A stretch of DNA of 64,000 nucleotides from Bartonella sp. TP (lineage in GTDB: Bacteria; Pseudomonadota; Alphaproteobacteria; Rhizobiales; Rhizobiaceae), in NCBI RefSeq assembly GCF_030406085.1, contig NZ_CP129002.1, forward strand, positions 809,584 through 873,583, read 5' to 3'. A model generated the notes under the pieces. It worked only from the letters and a program-made list of their open reading frames with translations, ran no database searches and was not told the DNA's origin. How positions within the stretch are numbered: the first letter of the stretch is position 1; every line of letters begins with the position of its first letter. Position numbers and translations under genes: made by a program. This document shows, in pieces, positions 53,942 through 64,000 of this stretch.

Positions 53942-54619
53942 ATGTCGCATTATGTAATAGAATTATCACCTGGTTTGATTTGTGAGACCATAATAATCAC
54001 GCCATTTGAGCAAAATTGTCGTATATTATGGGATAAAGTTACAAGAAAAGCTGTTTTAATTGATCCTGGTGCAGAGTTAGACCGCATATTTTCCATTATA
54101 GATCTGCGTCGTATAGAAGTAGAACAGATATGGATTACTCATGGGCATATAGACCATGCTGGTCAAGCTACCGAAGCTGCAGAGAGGCTTGATGTAAAGA
54201 TTATCGGGCCCCATATAGCTGATAAGGCGTTGCTTAGTGGTTTAGCGGAATATGCTAAAAAATATGCTTTTTTTGTTGATGTACGGGACTGTTTTCCTGA
54301 TGTTTGGTTAAAGGCAGGTGATGAGGTGTCGGTAGGTAAAGTAGCTTTTACCGTTATGCATTTGCCTGGCCACTCACCGGGGCATGTGGCTTTTTATAGT
54401 GCTGAGCATAATCTCTTAATAAGCGGCGATGTTTTGTTCCAAAATTCGGTTGGTAGAACAGATTTGCCTTTTTCGAATCAGACTGAGCTTAAGCATTCTA
54501 TCCAAACGCAAATTTTACCATTGCATGATGATGTTTTGGTATTAAGTGGCCATGGTCCAGATTTTTCTCTAGCAGAGGTGCGGCATAGTAACCCATTTTT
54601 ATTGCGCTGGGCTAAGTAA
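53942..54619 (+). CDS. MBL-fold hydrolase, glyoxalase II/YcbL-like
   Basis: Zinc hydrolase, 225 residues. THGHIDHAG at 66-74 (ligands His67, His69, Asp71, His72), LPGHSPGHVAFY, ISGDVLF with the bridging Asp, and SGHGPDF. Lacks the C-terminal helical domain of true GloB, so it is YcbL-type; it may act on lactoylglutathione or similar thioesters. Single gene. Confidence 0.88.
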   Translation: MSHYVIELSPGLICETIIITPFEQNCRILWDKVTRKAVLIDPGAELDRIFSIIDLRRIEVEQIWITHGHIDHAGQATEAAERLDVKIIGPHIADKALLSGLAEYAKKYAFFVDVRDCFPDVWLKAGDEVSVGKVAFTVMHLPGHSPGHVAFYSAEHNLLISGDVLFQNSVGRTDLPFSNQTELKHSIQTQILPLHDDVLVLSGHGPDFSLAEVRHSNPFLLRWAK

Positions 54620-54649
54620 GTAATAGTTTATGTAGTATTACAATAAGCG

Positions 54650-56884
54650 TTAGGCTTTTGGACGCCCAGTTTTTTTATTTTTTCGTAAGCGTATAGTACT
54701 TGTTGGGCTGTTATTTATTATCTTATTAGTGGTTTCTGTAAATATTCCTAGCTCTGCTTCTTTTAAGTTTTTAATTTCATCTCTAATTTTTGCAGCTTCT
54801 TCAAAGTTCAGTGAAGCGGCAGCTTGGTCCATGGCTTTTTGTAGATTGTTGAGATGTTTTGCTAAAGCCGGGCCCTGTAGAATATTTGTACTGGCTATTT
54901 TGTCATTTGTAGTTTGTGTTGAGTCGACGCCAAAATTTTCTGTGAGATTATTTTGTACCGTCTGGGGTATTATGTTGTGGTCCTTATTATAGGCTATTTG
55001 TTTTGCTCTGCGGCGTTCTGTTTCTTCTATCGCTCTTTGCATGGAGCCAGTTATTTGATCTGCATAAAATATTACATGCCCATCGATATTTCTGGCAGCA
55101 CGTCCTATTGTTTGAATTAGCGAGGTTTCAGATCGTAAAAACCCTTCTTTATCAGCGTCTAGCACCGCTACTAACCCGCATTCGGGTATATCTAACCCTT
55201 CTCTTAAAAGGTTTATACCGATTAACACATCAAAAACCCCGCGGCGTAAATCTCTGATTATTTCGATCCGCTCTAGTGTATCTATGTCTGAATGCAAATA
55301 CCTTACCTTAATAGATTTCTCGTAAAGATATTCTGTTAAATCTTCGGCCATTCTTTTTGTAAGTACAGTTATTAGGCTACGGTAATTTTTCTTATTGGTT
55401 TGCAGGATCTCGTCTATTACGTCGTCCACTTGTGTTTTCGCTGGCCGTATTTCTATAATAGGATCTACTAAACCTGTGGGACGTATAACTTGTTCTGCTA
55501 TTATACCCTCTGCTTGGTTTAGCTCCCATTCTTTCGGTGTAGCTGAGACAGCAATTGTCTGTGGACGCATCGCATTCCATTCTTCAAACCGCAAAGGTCT
55601 ATTATCTATGCAAGAAGGCAGACGAAAACCGAATTCGGCCAATGTAGTTTTGCGGCGAAAATCTCCCTTATACATAGCACCAATTTGCGGTATGCTAACG
55701 TGGCTTTCATCTATAAATAAAATAGCAGTTTCAGGGACATATTCGAATAGCGTTGGCGGCGGTTCTCCAGGTGCGCGTCCTGTTAGATATCTTGAATAAT
55801 TTTCGATACCAGGGCAAGAACCTGTTGCTACCAGCATTTCCAGATCAAAATTTGTGCGTTGCTGCAGCCTTTGCGCCTCTACCAGTCTATTCGCAGCAGT
55901 TAATTCTGTTAATCTAAGCTGTAATTCTTGCTTTATGCCTTTTATCGCTTGCGTAAGCGTTGGGCGTGGCGTAACATAATGAGAATTTGCATATATTTTA
56001 ACGCTTCTTAATGTTTGCGTATTTTTACCTGTTAGTGGGTCAAACTCATTGATGCTTTCTATTTCGTCGCCAAACATAGAAAATCGCCAAGCTCTGTCTT
56101 CTAGATGTGCTGGGAATAGCTCTATACTATCGCCCCTTACTCTAAAGCTTCCGCGTATAAAATTTAAATCTTGTCTTTTATATTGTTGTGCTACCAGATT
56201 TTTTATAAAATCAGCTTGATCTAAGATATCGCCTACTTCTACGCTAAAGCTCATAGAGCTATAGGTTTCAACAGATCCAATGCCGTATATACAAGAGACA
56301 GAGGAAACTATTATTACATCATCACGCTCTAGAATCGCTCGCGTGGCTGAGTGGCGCATGCGGTCTATTTCTTCATTAACCGAAGATTCTTTTTCAATAT
56401 AGGTATCTGATCGTGGTACATAAGCTTCGGGTTGGTAATAATCATAATAGGATACAAAATACTCTACAGCGTTATTAGGAAAAAAGCTTTTGAATTCGGC
56501 ATAGAGCTGGGCGGCCAAAATTTTGTTTGGCGCTAAAATTAGAGCTGGGCGTTGAGTTTGGCTAATTATATTCGCCATAGTAAATGTTTTGCCAGAGCCA
56601 GTAACTCCTAGCAGAACTTGCGTCGCTTCTCCGTCTTGCAAGCCAGTTACTAATTGTTTTATTGCCGTAGGTTGATCGCCCGCCGGTTTATAATTGCTTA
56701 TTAATTCTAACTTAATACCACTTTGGGATTTTTCAGGCCGGACTGGCCTATGCGGTATCCATATTTTACCATTTTTATATAATGGGCTATCCTCAACTAT
56801 TAGTTGTTCTAACGCCGCTACCGAAGGGGTAAGCGGCGTTTTATCTGCAGCCTTTTTGCGAGTTTGTGAGGCTATCGGTTGCAT
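54650..56884 (-). CDS. uvrB: Excinuclease ABC subunit B
   Basis: Damage-verifying helicase-like subunit of nucleotide excision repair. 744 residues. Walker A GVTGSGKT at 93-100, [32 protein letters not shown] with the beta-hairpin, helicase motifs [13 protein letters not shown] and IGRAARN, and a C-terminal UVR motif ([14 protein letters not shown]). The N-terminal extension of about 55 residues before the core is usual in alphaproteobacteria. Followed by a basic tail. Confidence 0.97.
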   Translation of the reverse strand: MQPIASQTRKKAADKTPLTPSVAALEQLIVEDSPLYKNGKIWIPHRPVRPEKSQSGIKLELISNYKPAGDQPTAIKQLVTGLQDGEATQVLLGVTGSGKTFTMANIISQTQRPALILAPNKILAAQLYAEFKSFFPNNAVEYFVSYYDYYQPEAYVPRSDTYIEKESSVNEEIDRMRHSATRAILERDDVIIVSSVSCIYGIGSVETYSSMSFSVEVGDILDQADFIKNLVAQQYKRQDLNFIRGSFRVRGDSIELFPAHLEDRAWRFSMFGDEIESINEFDPLTGKNTQTLRSVKIYANSHYVTPRPTLTQAIKGIKQELQLRLTELTAANRLVEAQRLQQRTNFDLEMLVATGSCPGIENYSRYLTGRAPGEPPPTLFEYVPETAILFIDESHVSIPQIGAMYKGDFRRKTTLAEFGFRLPSCIDNRPLRFEEWNAMRPQTIAVSATPKEWELNQAEGIIAEQVIRPTGLVDPIIEIRPAKTQVDDVIDEILQTNKKNYRSLITVLTKRMAEDLTEYLYEKSIKVRYLHSDIDTLERIEIIRDLRRGVFDVLIGINLLREGLDIPECGLVAVLDADKEGFLRSETSLIQTIGRAARNIDGHVIFYADQITGSMQRAIEETERRRAKQIAYNKDHNIIPQTVQNNLTENFGVDSTQTTNDKIASTNILQGPALAKHLNNLQKAMDQAAASLNFEEAAKIRDEIKNLKEAELGIFTETTNKIINNSPTSTIRLRKNKKTGRPKA

Positions 56885-56899
56885 ATATTACTCAAGCTG

Positions 56900-57409
56900 C
56901 TATTTATTTTGTTCTTCAAAATGTGGTCCTTCAGGGCCGCTTGGTTCTGGCGGGCCGTTAGAGTCCGACGGATCTGGGTTAGGTGCAGGTGGCGGGGCTG
57001 GGGGTAAGGCTCTAATTCCGCCTTCCCAAAAATGGTCTCGCTGATAATGGTGATGGTGCCTATAATGTGGCCACACTGGTATGTCGTCATCTATATCGGG
57101 GTCGCCAAACTCAAAATAAATATGTGTGTTTGAAGGTTCTGCTGTGTCTGGATATTCCAAATAATAAGCGCTCATCCAACCTTGCCAACGCCGGTATTCT
57201 ACGTTGCACCAGCTATGGCGGCAATAATTTACCCATAATTTTGCGTCGTCTGGTATAACATCTATAACGCGATAATAGGCCCCTGGGCCTGCACGTAAAT
57301 TGACATCTCGTGTGGCGTATGCTACATGGCCTGCAGCGAAGGCCGGTGCGGTTAGCAAGGGCAAAGCTAATCCGCTTAGGCCCAAAACAATTCCTTTGAT
57401 TTTTTTCAT
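56900..57409 (-). CDS. Periplasmic bacterial SH3-domain protein
   Basis: 169 residues. Signal peptide with cleavage after APAFA, SH3 domain at about 28-90 (VNLRAGPGAYYRVIDVIPDDAKLWV, SWCNVEYRRWQGWMSAYYLE), then a His-rich stretch (PHYRHHHHYQRDHFW) and a Pro/Gly-rich tail. Probably binds peptidoglycan or an envelope partner. The His cluster may bind metal. No known operon partner; the gap to uvrB is 15 bp. Confidence 0.85.
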   Translation of the reverse strand: MKKIKGIVLGLSGLALPLLTAPAFAAGHVAYATRDVNLRAGPGAYYRVIDVIPDDAKLWVNYCRHSWCNVEYRRWQGWMSAYYLEYPDTAEPSNTHIYFEFGDPDIDDDIPVWPHYRHHHHYQRDHFWEGGIRALPPAPPPAPNPDPSDSNGPPEPSGPEGPHFEEQNK

Positions 57410-57560
57410 CTTAAATCCTCGTCTTTTTCTAGCTTGGCGCTAGTAAAGATTCATTATTTACTAACATAACTTAAATCTCTAGGTCTGCCAAGCGGGTTTG
57501 TTGATGCTAGAGGAATCAATGATAGTTAGCCGCTTTAGGTTCCAACGTTTAGCTTAGCGC

Positions 57561-57594
57561 AAAAAAAAACCGCACTAAATAAATTAAGTGCGGT
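57561..57594 (-). terminator. Intrinsic terminator, minus strand
   Basis: Perfect 8-bp stem ACCGCACT (57569-57576) with AGTGCGGT (57587-57594), 10-nt loop. On the minus strand it is followed by eight Ts (57561-57568), so it is a strong terminator for transcripts coming from higher coordinates. The nearest minus gene upstream is LysR, ending 145 bp away, so a separate short RNA may use it. Confidence 0.8.
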
Positions 57595-57738
57595 AAAAAA
57601 GGAGATATACCTTAAGAGGGGAACACTCAAGAACATGTAAGAAAAACATAATCACTTAAGTAACTGTTATAATACACTAATATTTAATTTTTACCACTTC
57701 TTATTTGTTAAAGCAGCTATGCAAAAATGCATAGACTA
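57595..57738. other. 144-bp stretch between LysR and terminator, no ORF
   Basis: No convincing ORF on either strand. TATAAT-like sequences lie on both strands near 57668-57674, and the minus strand ends in a strong terminator. CCCCTCTT and TCTCC on the minus strand resemble anti-Shine-Dalgarno pieces. It could be an LysR 3' tail or a small RNA. The rest of the 57410-57738 gap, upstream of the SH3 gene, shows nothing clear. Confidence 0.35.
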
Positions 57739-58629
57739 TTAGGGCCAATTTTTGGTGTTAGCAAATAGAAATTCGCTAAAAGCATGCAATCTTGCGGAGT
57801 TTTTTAAAGCTTTATGATAACAAAAATAGGTGGGCAAAGGAGGTATATTAGAGGTATCAGGAAAAATCATGATAAGTTCATCATTATCATTTATCATATA
57901 ATCTGGTAAAACGGCCAATCCTAGGTCATTTTTTACGGCCGTTTTGATAGCTAAAAGATTGTTGACTTGTAATCTTGGTTTTTGCGTCGCGGTAACCCGC
58001 TCAAGCCAATTTAGTCCTTGTAAATAGGGGGGGGCGCCTTCACCATAAGTAACTATCTGATGCTTTCCGATATCGCTTAGATTTTGTGGTATGCCGTTTT
58101 GTTTTATATAACCAACGGAGGCATAGACATGTAAGCGGACGGTAAAAAGGTGGCGTTGTATCAAATCGGCTTGTAAGGGTTGATATAGGCGTATGGCACA
58201 ATCGGCTTGGCGTCGAGTTAGGTCCAATTCCGCATCATCTAATTTTATTTCAACCTGTATGTCTTGATACAATTTTTGAAATTCTGGTATTTTATTTATT
58301 AGCCAGTTTGCGCCTAGACCAAAAGGGGTAGTAACGCGCAAAAGCCCTTTTGGTTTACCTTTTATGTCTAATAATATACTTTGTACATCTTCTAGTTGAT
58401 TGATTACATTTTTAGTCATTTTATACAGCACTTCGCCTTGCTCTGTTAGAATCAGGCCACGTGCGTGGCGAGCGAAGAGTTGGATATTGATGTCTTGTTC
58501 TAATGTGCTAATTTGTCTGGAGATTGCAGATTGTGTTATATTTAAAATTTTAGCGGCATTAGTAAATGAGCCAGCAGCGGCACAAGCATGAAAGACTCTT
58601 AATTTGTCCCAGTCTAATGGATAAGCCAT
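57739..58629 (-). CDS. LysR-family transcriptional regulator
   Basis: 296 residues. N-terminal helix-turn-helix with LRVFHACAAAGSFTNAAKILNITQSAISRQISTLEQDINIQLFARH and LTEQGEVLY, followed by the substrate-binding domain. Lies 13 bp downstream of trxB on the same strand, a pairing common in alphaproteobacteria, so it is co-transcribed with trxB. An eight-C run on the coding strand (58027-58034) encodes part of GAPPYLQG. Effector unknown. Confidence 0.9.
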   Translation of the reverse strand: MAYPLDWDKLRVFHACAAAGSFTNAAKILNITQSAISRQISTLEQDINIQLFARHARGLILTEQGEVLYKMTKNVINQLEDVQSILLDIKGKPKGLLRVTTPFGLGANWLINKIPEFQKLYQDIQVEIKLDDAELDLTRRQADCAIRLYQPLQADLIQRHLFTVRLHVYASVGYIKQNGIPQNLSDIGKHQIVTYGEGAPPYLQGLNWLERVTATQKPRLQVNNLLAIKTAVKNDLGLAVLPDYMINDNDELIMIFPDTSNIPPLPTYFCYHKALKNSARLHAFSEFLFANTKNWP

Positions 58630-58642
58630 GGCGGTTCCTGTA

Positions 58643-59572
58643 TTATTTAACCGAAAGAAATTTGTCAGCCTCTATAGCAGCCATGCAACCGCTACCCGCA
58701 GCTGTAATAGCCTGACGAAATTTAACGTCAGCTACATCTCCTGCCGCAAATACGCCAGGAATGTTGGTTTGGGTAGAGCCAGGTTCTGTTTTTATATAGC
58801 TGTCTTCATATAAATTTAATTGGTTTTTGAATAAACTGCTTTGTGGCTCGTGACCTATAGCTATAAATACTGCGTCTGTAGAAATTATTTGTGTTTCTGC
58901 TAGCTTTATATTATATAAGCGAACGGCATTTACTAAGGAATTTTGGCCCAGGATTTCTTCTACTCGGTGTTGCCATAATATTGTTATATTTGATGTGGCA
59001 AACACGCGTTCTTGCAGTAAGCGCTCTGCAGTAAAATACTCTCTTCTATGTATTATAACAACCTTTGAGGCTATTTTTGCTAAATATAAGGCTTCTTCTA
59101 ATGCGCTATTCCCCCCTCCTATCACAACTACTTGTTTGTTTTTGTAAAAAGAACCATCGCATATAGCGCAGCTAGATACTCCTCCAGCGCGATACTTTTC
59201 TTCACTCTCAAGGCCTAACCACTTTGCTTTGGAGCCTGTAGCTATTATTAAAGCATCGCAACTATATTGTTTTTGAGAATCGGATATTAATTTAAAAGGC
59301 CTGTGTAATAAATCTACTTCTATTATTTGGTCGTTAATAATTTGAGCTCCTGCTTTTATGGCTTGCTCAAGCATGACCTGTACTAAACTATAGCCATCCA
59401 TAGGCGGTATAACCCCTGGATAATTTTCTATGTCTGATGTTAAGGTTAACTGTCCGCCTGGCTGTGGACCAGAAAATAATAACGTTTTATGCATTGCACG
59501 CCCGCAATATATAGCTGCGCTAGTTCCAGCAGGGCCAGAGCCTAAAATAATAATGTTCGTATGGGTTATCAT
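58643..59572 (-). CDS. trxB: Thioredoxin-disulfide reductase
   Basis: NADPH-dependent flavoenzyme. FAD motif ILGSGPAGTSAAIYCGRA, redox-active CAIC (Cys135/Cys138) followed by Asp139, NADPH motif VIGGGNSALEEALYL with HRREYF, and AAGDVAD near the C-terminus. 309 residues, normal. First of a pair with the LysR gene; divergent from trkH over an AT-rich 98-bp gap. Confidence 0.97.
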   Translation of the reverse strand: MITHTNIIILGSGPAGTSAAIYCGRAMHKTLLFSGPQPGGQLTLTSDIENYPGVIPPMDGYSLVQVMLEQAIKAGAQIINDQIIEVDLLHRPFKLISDSQKQYSCDALIIATGSKAKWLGLESEEKYRAGGVSSCAICDGSFYKNKQVVVIGGGNSALEEALYLAKIASKVVIIHRREYFTAERLLQERVFATSNITILWQHRVEEILGQNSLVNAVRLYNIKLAETQIISTDAVFIAIGHEPQSSLFKNQLNLYEDSYIKTEPGSTQTNIPGVFAAGDVADVKFRQAITAAGSGCMAAIEADKFLSVK

Positions 59573-59670
59573 ATGTTAGTTCTTTTGTTATTTTTTTATA
59601 TTCAACTATATTAATATATAGTATATTAAATCGCTAAATAATATAGGTAAGGAGAGCGCAAATTTCTCGT

Positions 59671-61104
59671 TTGGTTGTAAATATATGCGCAAAATATGCG
59701 GCTGTTATGGGGTTGGCTATGCTTTTGCCAGCTTTATGTGATTTATATGTAGGGAATAGTGACTGGATAATTTTTTCGCGCTCTTGTGCTATTACCCTTA
59801 TGGTGTCTACCTTAGCCTTATTTGCTAGCCGCGGCGTTAAGTGGAACTTTTCAACGCAATTTGGTTTTTCCTTAGTTATTTATTTATGGTTTTTGGCAGT
59901 TTTTTTAGGCGCCTTACCTTTATATTTTTCGCATTTAAAAATAACATTTGCCGCAGCTATATTTGAGTCTGCTTCAGCTATTACTACAACAGGTGGTACC
60001 GTTTTACAGGGCTTAGATCATATGCCGCCTGGGGTTTTGTTATGGCGCTCTTTGCTTTGTTGGGTTGGGGGGCTGGGCTGTATCGCCCTTGCTCTTTTGC
60101 TCTTGCCTAATTTGCGCGTAGATGGCGTTAAGTTTTTTAATATGGAAGCTGCTTACAAGGCAGAAAAAGTATTGCCTCGGGTTAGGCAAATTATACAAGC
60201 CATAGTATTCGTTTATTTGGGGCTAACCATGTTATGTATAATTTCATATTATATGGCGGGTATGAGTTTGTTTGATGCTATCAATAATTCTATGACCACT
60301 ATAGCTACAGCTGGCCTTTCAACTCATGATGCTTCCTTCGGTTATTATCAAAAAAAGAGTATTTTGATAGTTTCTTGTGTGTTCATGTTACTCTCTGCCA
60401 TGCCGTTTTTGCTGTATGTAAAAATATTAATGCTGGGCTTTAGAAAAAACATAAGAGATTTGCAGGCTATACTTTTTTTAATCATAATAGCCATTGCTAG
60501 TTTAGTGCTGGCCTATTATTTATCGCATAAATTTCATATGTCTGCTGGCGATGCTTTATTAAACTCTGCTTTCCATGTGATTTCAACCATAAGTTCTACT
60601 GGTTATGCCAGCCAAAATTATGGAAATTGGGGCAATTTTGCTTTGGCTATTTCTTGTTTTCTTAGCTTATTAGGTGGTTGCTCTGGTTCTACAGCTGGCG
60701 GGATAAAGATAAATCGGTTAATAGTTTTTTGGCGCATTACCCGGTTACATATTTTGCGTTTGGTATCGCCTCATATAGTACGAAAAGAGCGCTATAATGG
60801 CTCGATAATTTCTGAAGAGATGTCAGAGTCAGTGCTTTTATTTTTGTGTTTGTATATGTTTTCTTTGTTTTTTGGTAGCGTTGCATTAATGCTGGATGGT
60901 CTAGATTTATTAAGTTCGTTTACTGGTGCCCTCAGCTCGTTGTCTAATATAGGCCTAGCCTGGGGGGATAAAATAGGACCTTTGGGTACTTATTCTCAAT
61001 TGAGCGATACGGCGCTTTGGATATTAAGCTTTTTGATGCTGGCTGGCCGTGTTGAGATTATAGCGTTATTTATATTATTTTCGCCAGATTTTTGGCGCAG
61101 ATGA
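59671..61104 (+). CDS. trkH: Trk-type potassium uptake protein, membrane subunit (TrkH-like)
   Basis: K+ channel-like transporter, 477 residues. Four M1-P-M2 units; selectivity-filter regions include ASAITTTGGTVL, NSMTTIATAGLST, HVISTISSTGYAS and LSSLSNIGLAWG. Needs a cytoplasmic TrkA subunit, not in this window. The start is uncertain: TTG at 59671 lies too far from AAGGAGAG (59649-59656), while an in-frame ATT at 59662 has proper spacing. The 3' end overlaps the convergent glycosyltransferase by 30 bp. Confidence 0.92.
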   Translation: MVVNICAKYAAVMGLAMLLPALCDLYVGNSDWIIFSRSCAITLMVSTLALFASRGVKWNFSTQFGFSLVIYLWFLAVFLGALPLYFSHLKITFAAAIFESASAITTTGGTVLQGLDHMPPGVLLWRSLLCWVGGLGCIALALLLLPNLRVDGVKFFNMEAAYKAEKVLPRVRQIIQAIVFVYLGLTMLCIISYYMAGMSLFDAINNSMTTIATAGLSTHDASFGYYQKKSILIVSCVFMLLSAMPFLLYVKILMLGFRKNIRDLQAILFLIIIAIASLVLAYYLSHKFHMSAGDALLNSAFHVISTISSTGYASQNYGNWGNFALAISCFLSLLGGCSGSTAGGIKINRLIVFWRITRLHILRLVSPHIVRKERYNGSIISEEMSESVLLFLCLYMFSLFFGSVALMLDGLDLLSSFTGALSSLSNIGLAWGDKIGPLGTYSQLSDTALWILSFLMLAGRVEIIALFILFSPDFWRR

Positions 61105-62166
61105 AAATAACTCTTCATAAAGTTGATTAATGGCGGTGGCTTCGTTTTTTAAAGCAAAATTTTCTCTGACAAAAGCTGCCGCTCTTTTTCCCATTTTTAT
61201 TGTTAGGTCTGGCTCTTCAAAAAATATTCTTAATGCCTTACTCATTGATGTGGCATTTATATCGCTGATTACTATGCCGCAGTCCGGTGGTATAATTTCT
61301 GGATAGGCTCCAGCGTCGCTAGCTATTGTTGCAACCCCAGAAGACATAGCCTCTAGAGCTGTTAGGCCAAAACCTTCATCGCGTGAAGGAGTAGCGTATA
61401 GGTCTAGTTCGTTATATAAGAGGCTAATATCATGTTGGCCCCCGCCGTTATTCGGTACTTCGCCTAGGAAAATTATACGATTTTCTAGATTCGCTGCCTT
61501 GATTTTTTGTTTAAGCTTACTAGCAAAATTTATATGCTCTACTTTAATACGCCCGGCTATAATAGCTGTCCAGTCTGGATAATTTGGTAGTAACTCTATA
61601 AGACTATCGACAAGTATGTCGGTACCTTTTGAAAAGCGTATGCGACCAAAACAGCCTAGCTTATATTTTGTCATATTTTGCAGTATTTTTTGAGAGGTAG
61701 AAAGATTTCGAGGCAGAAATCTTTCTGTATCTATACCATGATATATAATACGACTTTCCCTGTTTAATTTACTAGCAACTTTTTCGTTAACGGCTATAAC
61801 TCGATCCATTTTATGTATTAGCCAATGGGTAAAGGCTTTTCGGTCTCGTTGCGTGGCAGACGTAAAGATTAATTTTATAGGAGCTCTTAATATATCTCGT
61901 AGAATTATACCTATTATCATTTCTATGTGCCGCCGGGCATGCCAAATATAAAAAGGACGGTTTTCTGGCTTATGCCATAAGCCTATTAATTGGATAATTG
62001 ACACATGGGGTAAATTTTTTGGCAGGCCAAAGCCAATTGCTGCTATTTTAGCTCCTAAGCTTTTTTGCAAGGGGACTAGTTGAATTATTGTAGAGCTGAC
62101 CCCAGATAATCTTTGCTTAAAATTAGTCGCAAAAATTTCTGTCTTGCGCAAAGGCGATTTAGGCAT
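61075..62166 (-). CDS. Glycosyltransferase family 4, LpcC-like (LPS core)
   Basis: 363 residues. RRLSGVSST-like N-terminus ([19 protein letters not shown]), [49 protein letters not shown] and [24 protein letters not shown] are as in alphaproteobacterial LpcC-type core mannosyltransferases (GT-B). It overlaps greA by 8 bp and so follows it in one transcript. Donor sugar not proven. Confidence 0.85.
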   Translation of the reverse strand: MPKSPLRKTEIFATNFKQRLSGVSSTIIQLVPLQKSLGAKIAAIGFGLPKNLPHVSIIQLIGLWHKPENRPFYIWHARRHIEMIIGIILRDILRAPIKLIFTSATQRDRKAFTHWLIHKMDRVIAVNEKVASKLNRESRIIYHGIDTERFLPRNLSTSQKILQNMTKYKLGCFGRIRFSKGTDILVDSLIELLPNYPDWTAIIAGRIKVEHINFASKLKQKIKAANLENRIIFLGEVPNNGGGQHDISLLYNELDLYATPSRDEGFGLTALEAMSSGVATIASDAGAYPEIIPPDCGIVISDINATSMSKALRIFFEEPDLTIKMGKRAAAFVRENFALKNEATAINQLYEELFSSAPKIWRK

Positions 62167-62632
62167 ATTTTATTTTGACTATTTCGTAAAATTTAGCTCC
62201 AGAAGGCGCTTTTACTTCGATAGAATCACCAACTTGTTTGCCTATCATAGCCCTAGCGATAGGAGAAGAGATAGAAATTTTTCCAGATTTTACATCTGCC
62301 TCATGTGCGCCAACAATTTGATATATTTTAACTTCTTCTGTCTCTTCATCTACTAGATCGATAGTTGCTCCAAATTTTATTTGATTGCCAGATAATTTGC
62401 TTATGTCAATAACTTCTGCTCGTACTATGTAATCCTCTAGTTCATTTATGCGTCCTTCATTTAGGCTTTGTGCTTCTTTTGCAGCGTGATACTCAGCATT
62501 TTCAGAAAGATCGCCGTGCGCCCTAGCTTCAGCTATAGCTTCGATAATACGCGGTCGCTCAGTTTGTTGGCGCCAAGCTAGCTCCTCTCTTAATGTGTCA
62601 AATCCGTTTTTGGTCATAGGTACCGTTTCCAT
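62159..62632 (-). CDS. greA: Transcription elongation factor GreA
   Basis: Rescues stalled RNA polymerase. 157 residues: coiled-coil N-terminus with the acidic tip [18 protein letters not shown], and the FKBP-like C-terminal domain with [18 protein letters not shown]. Its stop lies 8 bp inside the start of the LpcC-like gene. Confidence 0.97.
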   Translation of the reverse strand: METVPMTKNGFDTLREELAWRQQTERPRIIEAIAEARAHGDLSENAEYHAAKEAQSLNEGRINELEDYIVRAEVIDISKLSGNQIKFGATIDLVDEETEEVKIYQIVGAHEADVKSGKISISSPIARAMIGKQVGDSIEVKAPSGAKFYEIVKIKYA

Positions 62633-62661
62633 AAAAAATCCTTTCTAACTTGTGCCGTTAA

Positions 62662-63867
<1,206 letters not shown>

Positions 63868-63967
63868 TTATTCCCGTATATGTAGCTTATCATTTCAAGT
63901 GTACCCCAATAAGTTTACTAAATTTTTAGAAAAGTTCAAGGGAATATTTACCAAATCCAAAACATAT

Positions 63968-63999
63968 AGCCCCATATTGCTATTATAGCGGTCGGGGCT
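63968..63999. other. Hairpin-forming inverted repeat at the right edge
   Basis: AGCCCC (63968-63973) pairs with GGGGCT (63994-63999) around the palindrome GCTATTATAGC (63979-63989). The minus strand shows TATAAT in that palindrome. It may be a terminator for a gene beyond the edge or a promoter element. Not resolvable from here. Confidence 0.3.
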
Positions 64000-64000
64000 G

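Noticed and set aside
59596-59632. AT-rich near-palindrome between trxB and trkH
   Set aside because: Imperfect and only A/T, so not distinguishable from background of an AT-rich promoter region.

Overview
This window is chromosomal DNA from an AT-rich alphaproteobacterium. The CtrA-network genes sciP, ctrA and chpT, the envelope gene eipA, a SAM-methyltransferase/lgt pair, a petABC-apt bc1 operon, an LpcC-like LPS glycosyltransferase next to greA, and the rpmH-rnpA-yidC-engB block all point to this class. I could not settle the order. The low G+C, the strong use of A/T-ending codons and a decaying giant surface protein suggest a host-associated or partly reduced lineage. It still keeps aerobic respiration, lysine/DAP synthesis, queuosine precursor synthesis and cell-cycle control, so it is not a minimal genome.

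Layout. 1-3468: 3' part of a giant Ig-repeat surface protein gene, cut by the left edge and decayed at its 3' end. 3519-8626 (minus): gpmA, dapB, a GST-like gene, engB, yidC, rnpA, rpmH. 8816-13660 (plus): small unknown gene, Cys-less mrp, pyrF, acetate/succinate CoA-transferase, rsmI, yraN. 13681-18926: queE, queD and three exporters (DHA2 MFS, MATE, MFS). 19000-23206: a 42-codon gene and a compact six-gene surface-sugar cassette. 23424-26232: tRNA-Met, a GnnA/GnnB-like pair and a PRC-barrel protein. 26297-31208 (minus): GNAT, cca, petABC, apt. 31279-34291: phosphoesterase, CDF transporter, mnmA. 34435-38411: sciP, FliJ-like gene, ctrA, chpT, eipA and a membrane coiled-coil gene. 38509-43357: purine permease, hemF, trmL, ABC exporter. 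43360-51806: tRNA-Ser, rplU, rpmA, ychF, L,D-transpeptidase, pth, rplY, prs, pgeF, a MidA-like methyltransferase gene, lgt and ubiK. 51828-63864: OmpR/EnvZ-type pair, MBL hydrolase, uvrB, SH3 protein, LysR, trxB, trkH, LpcC-like GT, greA and an aspartate aminotransferase.

How it works together. Most of the window is housekeeping. The regions with a distinct biology are: (a) the repeat adhesin with a 261-bp exact repeat, frameshifts and a stop, which looks like intragenic recombination followed by decay; (b) the 19263-23206 cassette with two diverged nucleotidyltransferase-like paralogues, a HAD phosphatase, a GDPD-like protein, a cupin and a glycosyltransferase-like protein, probably making or attaching an unusual phospho-sugar or polyol on the surface; (c) the adjacent oxidoreductase/aminotransferase pair, which could supply a 3-amino sugar for lipid A or glycan; (d) the CtrA control block with candidate CtrA boxes before ctrA and between chpT and eipA.

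Limits: all calls come from reading the sequence and from family knowledge. No database search, structure prediction or expression data was available.
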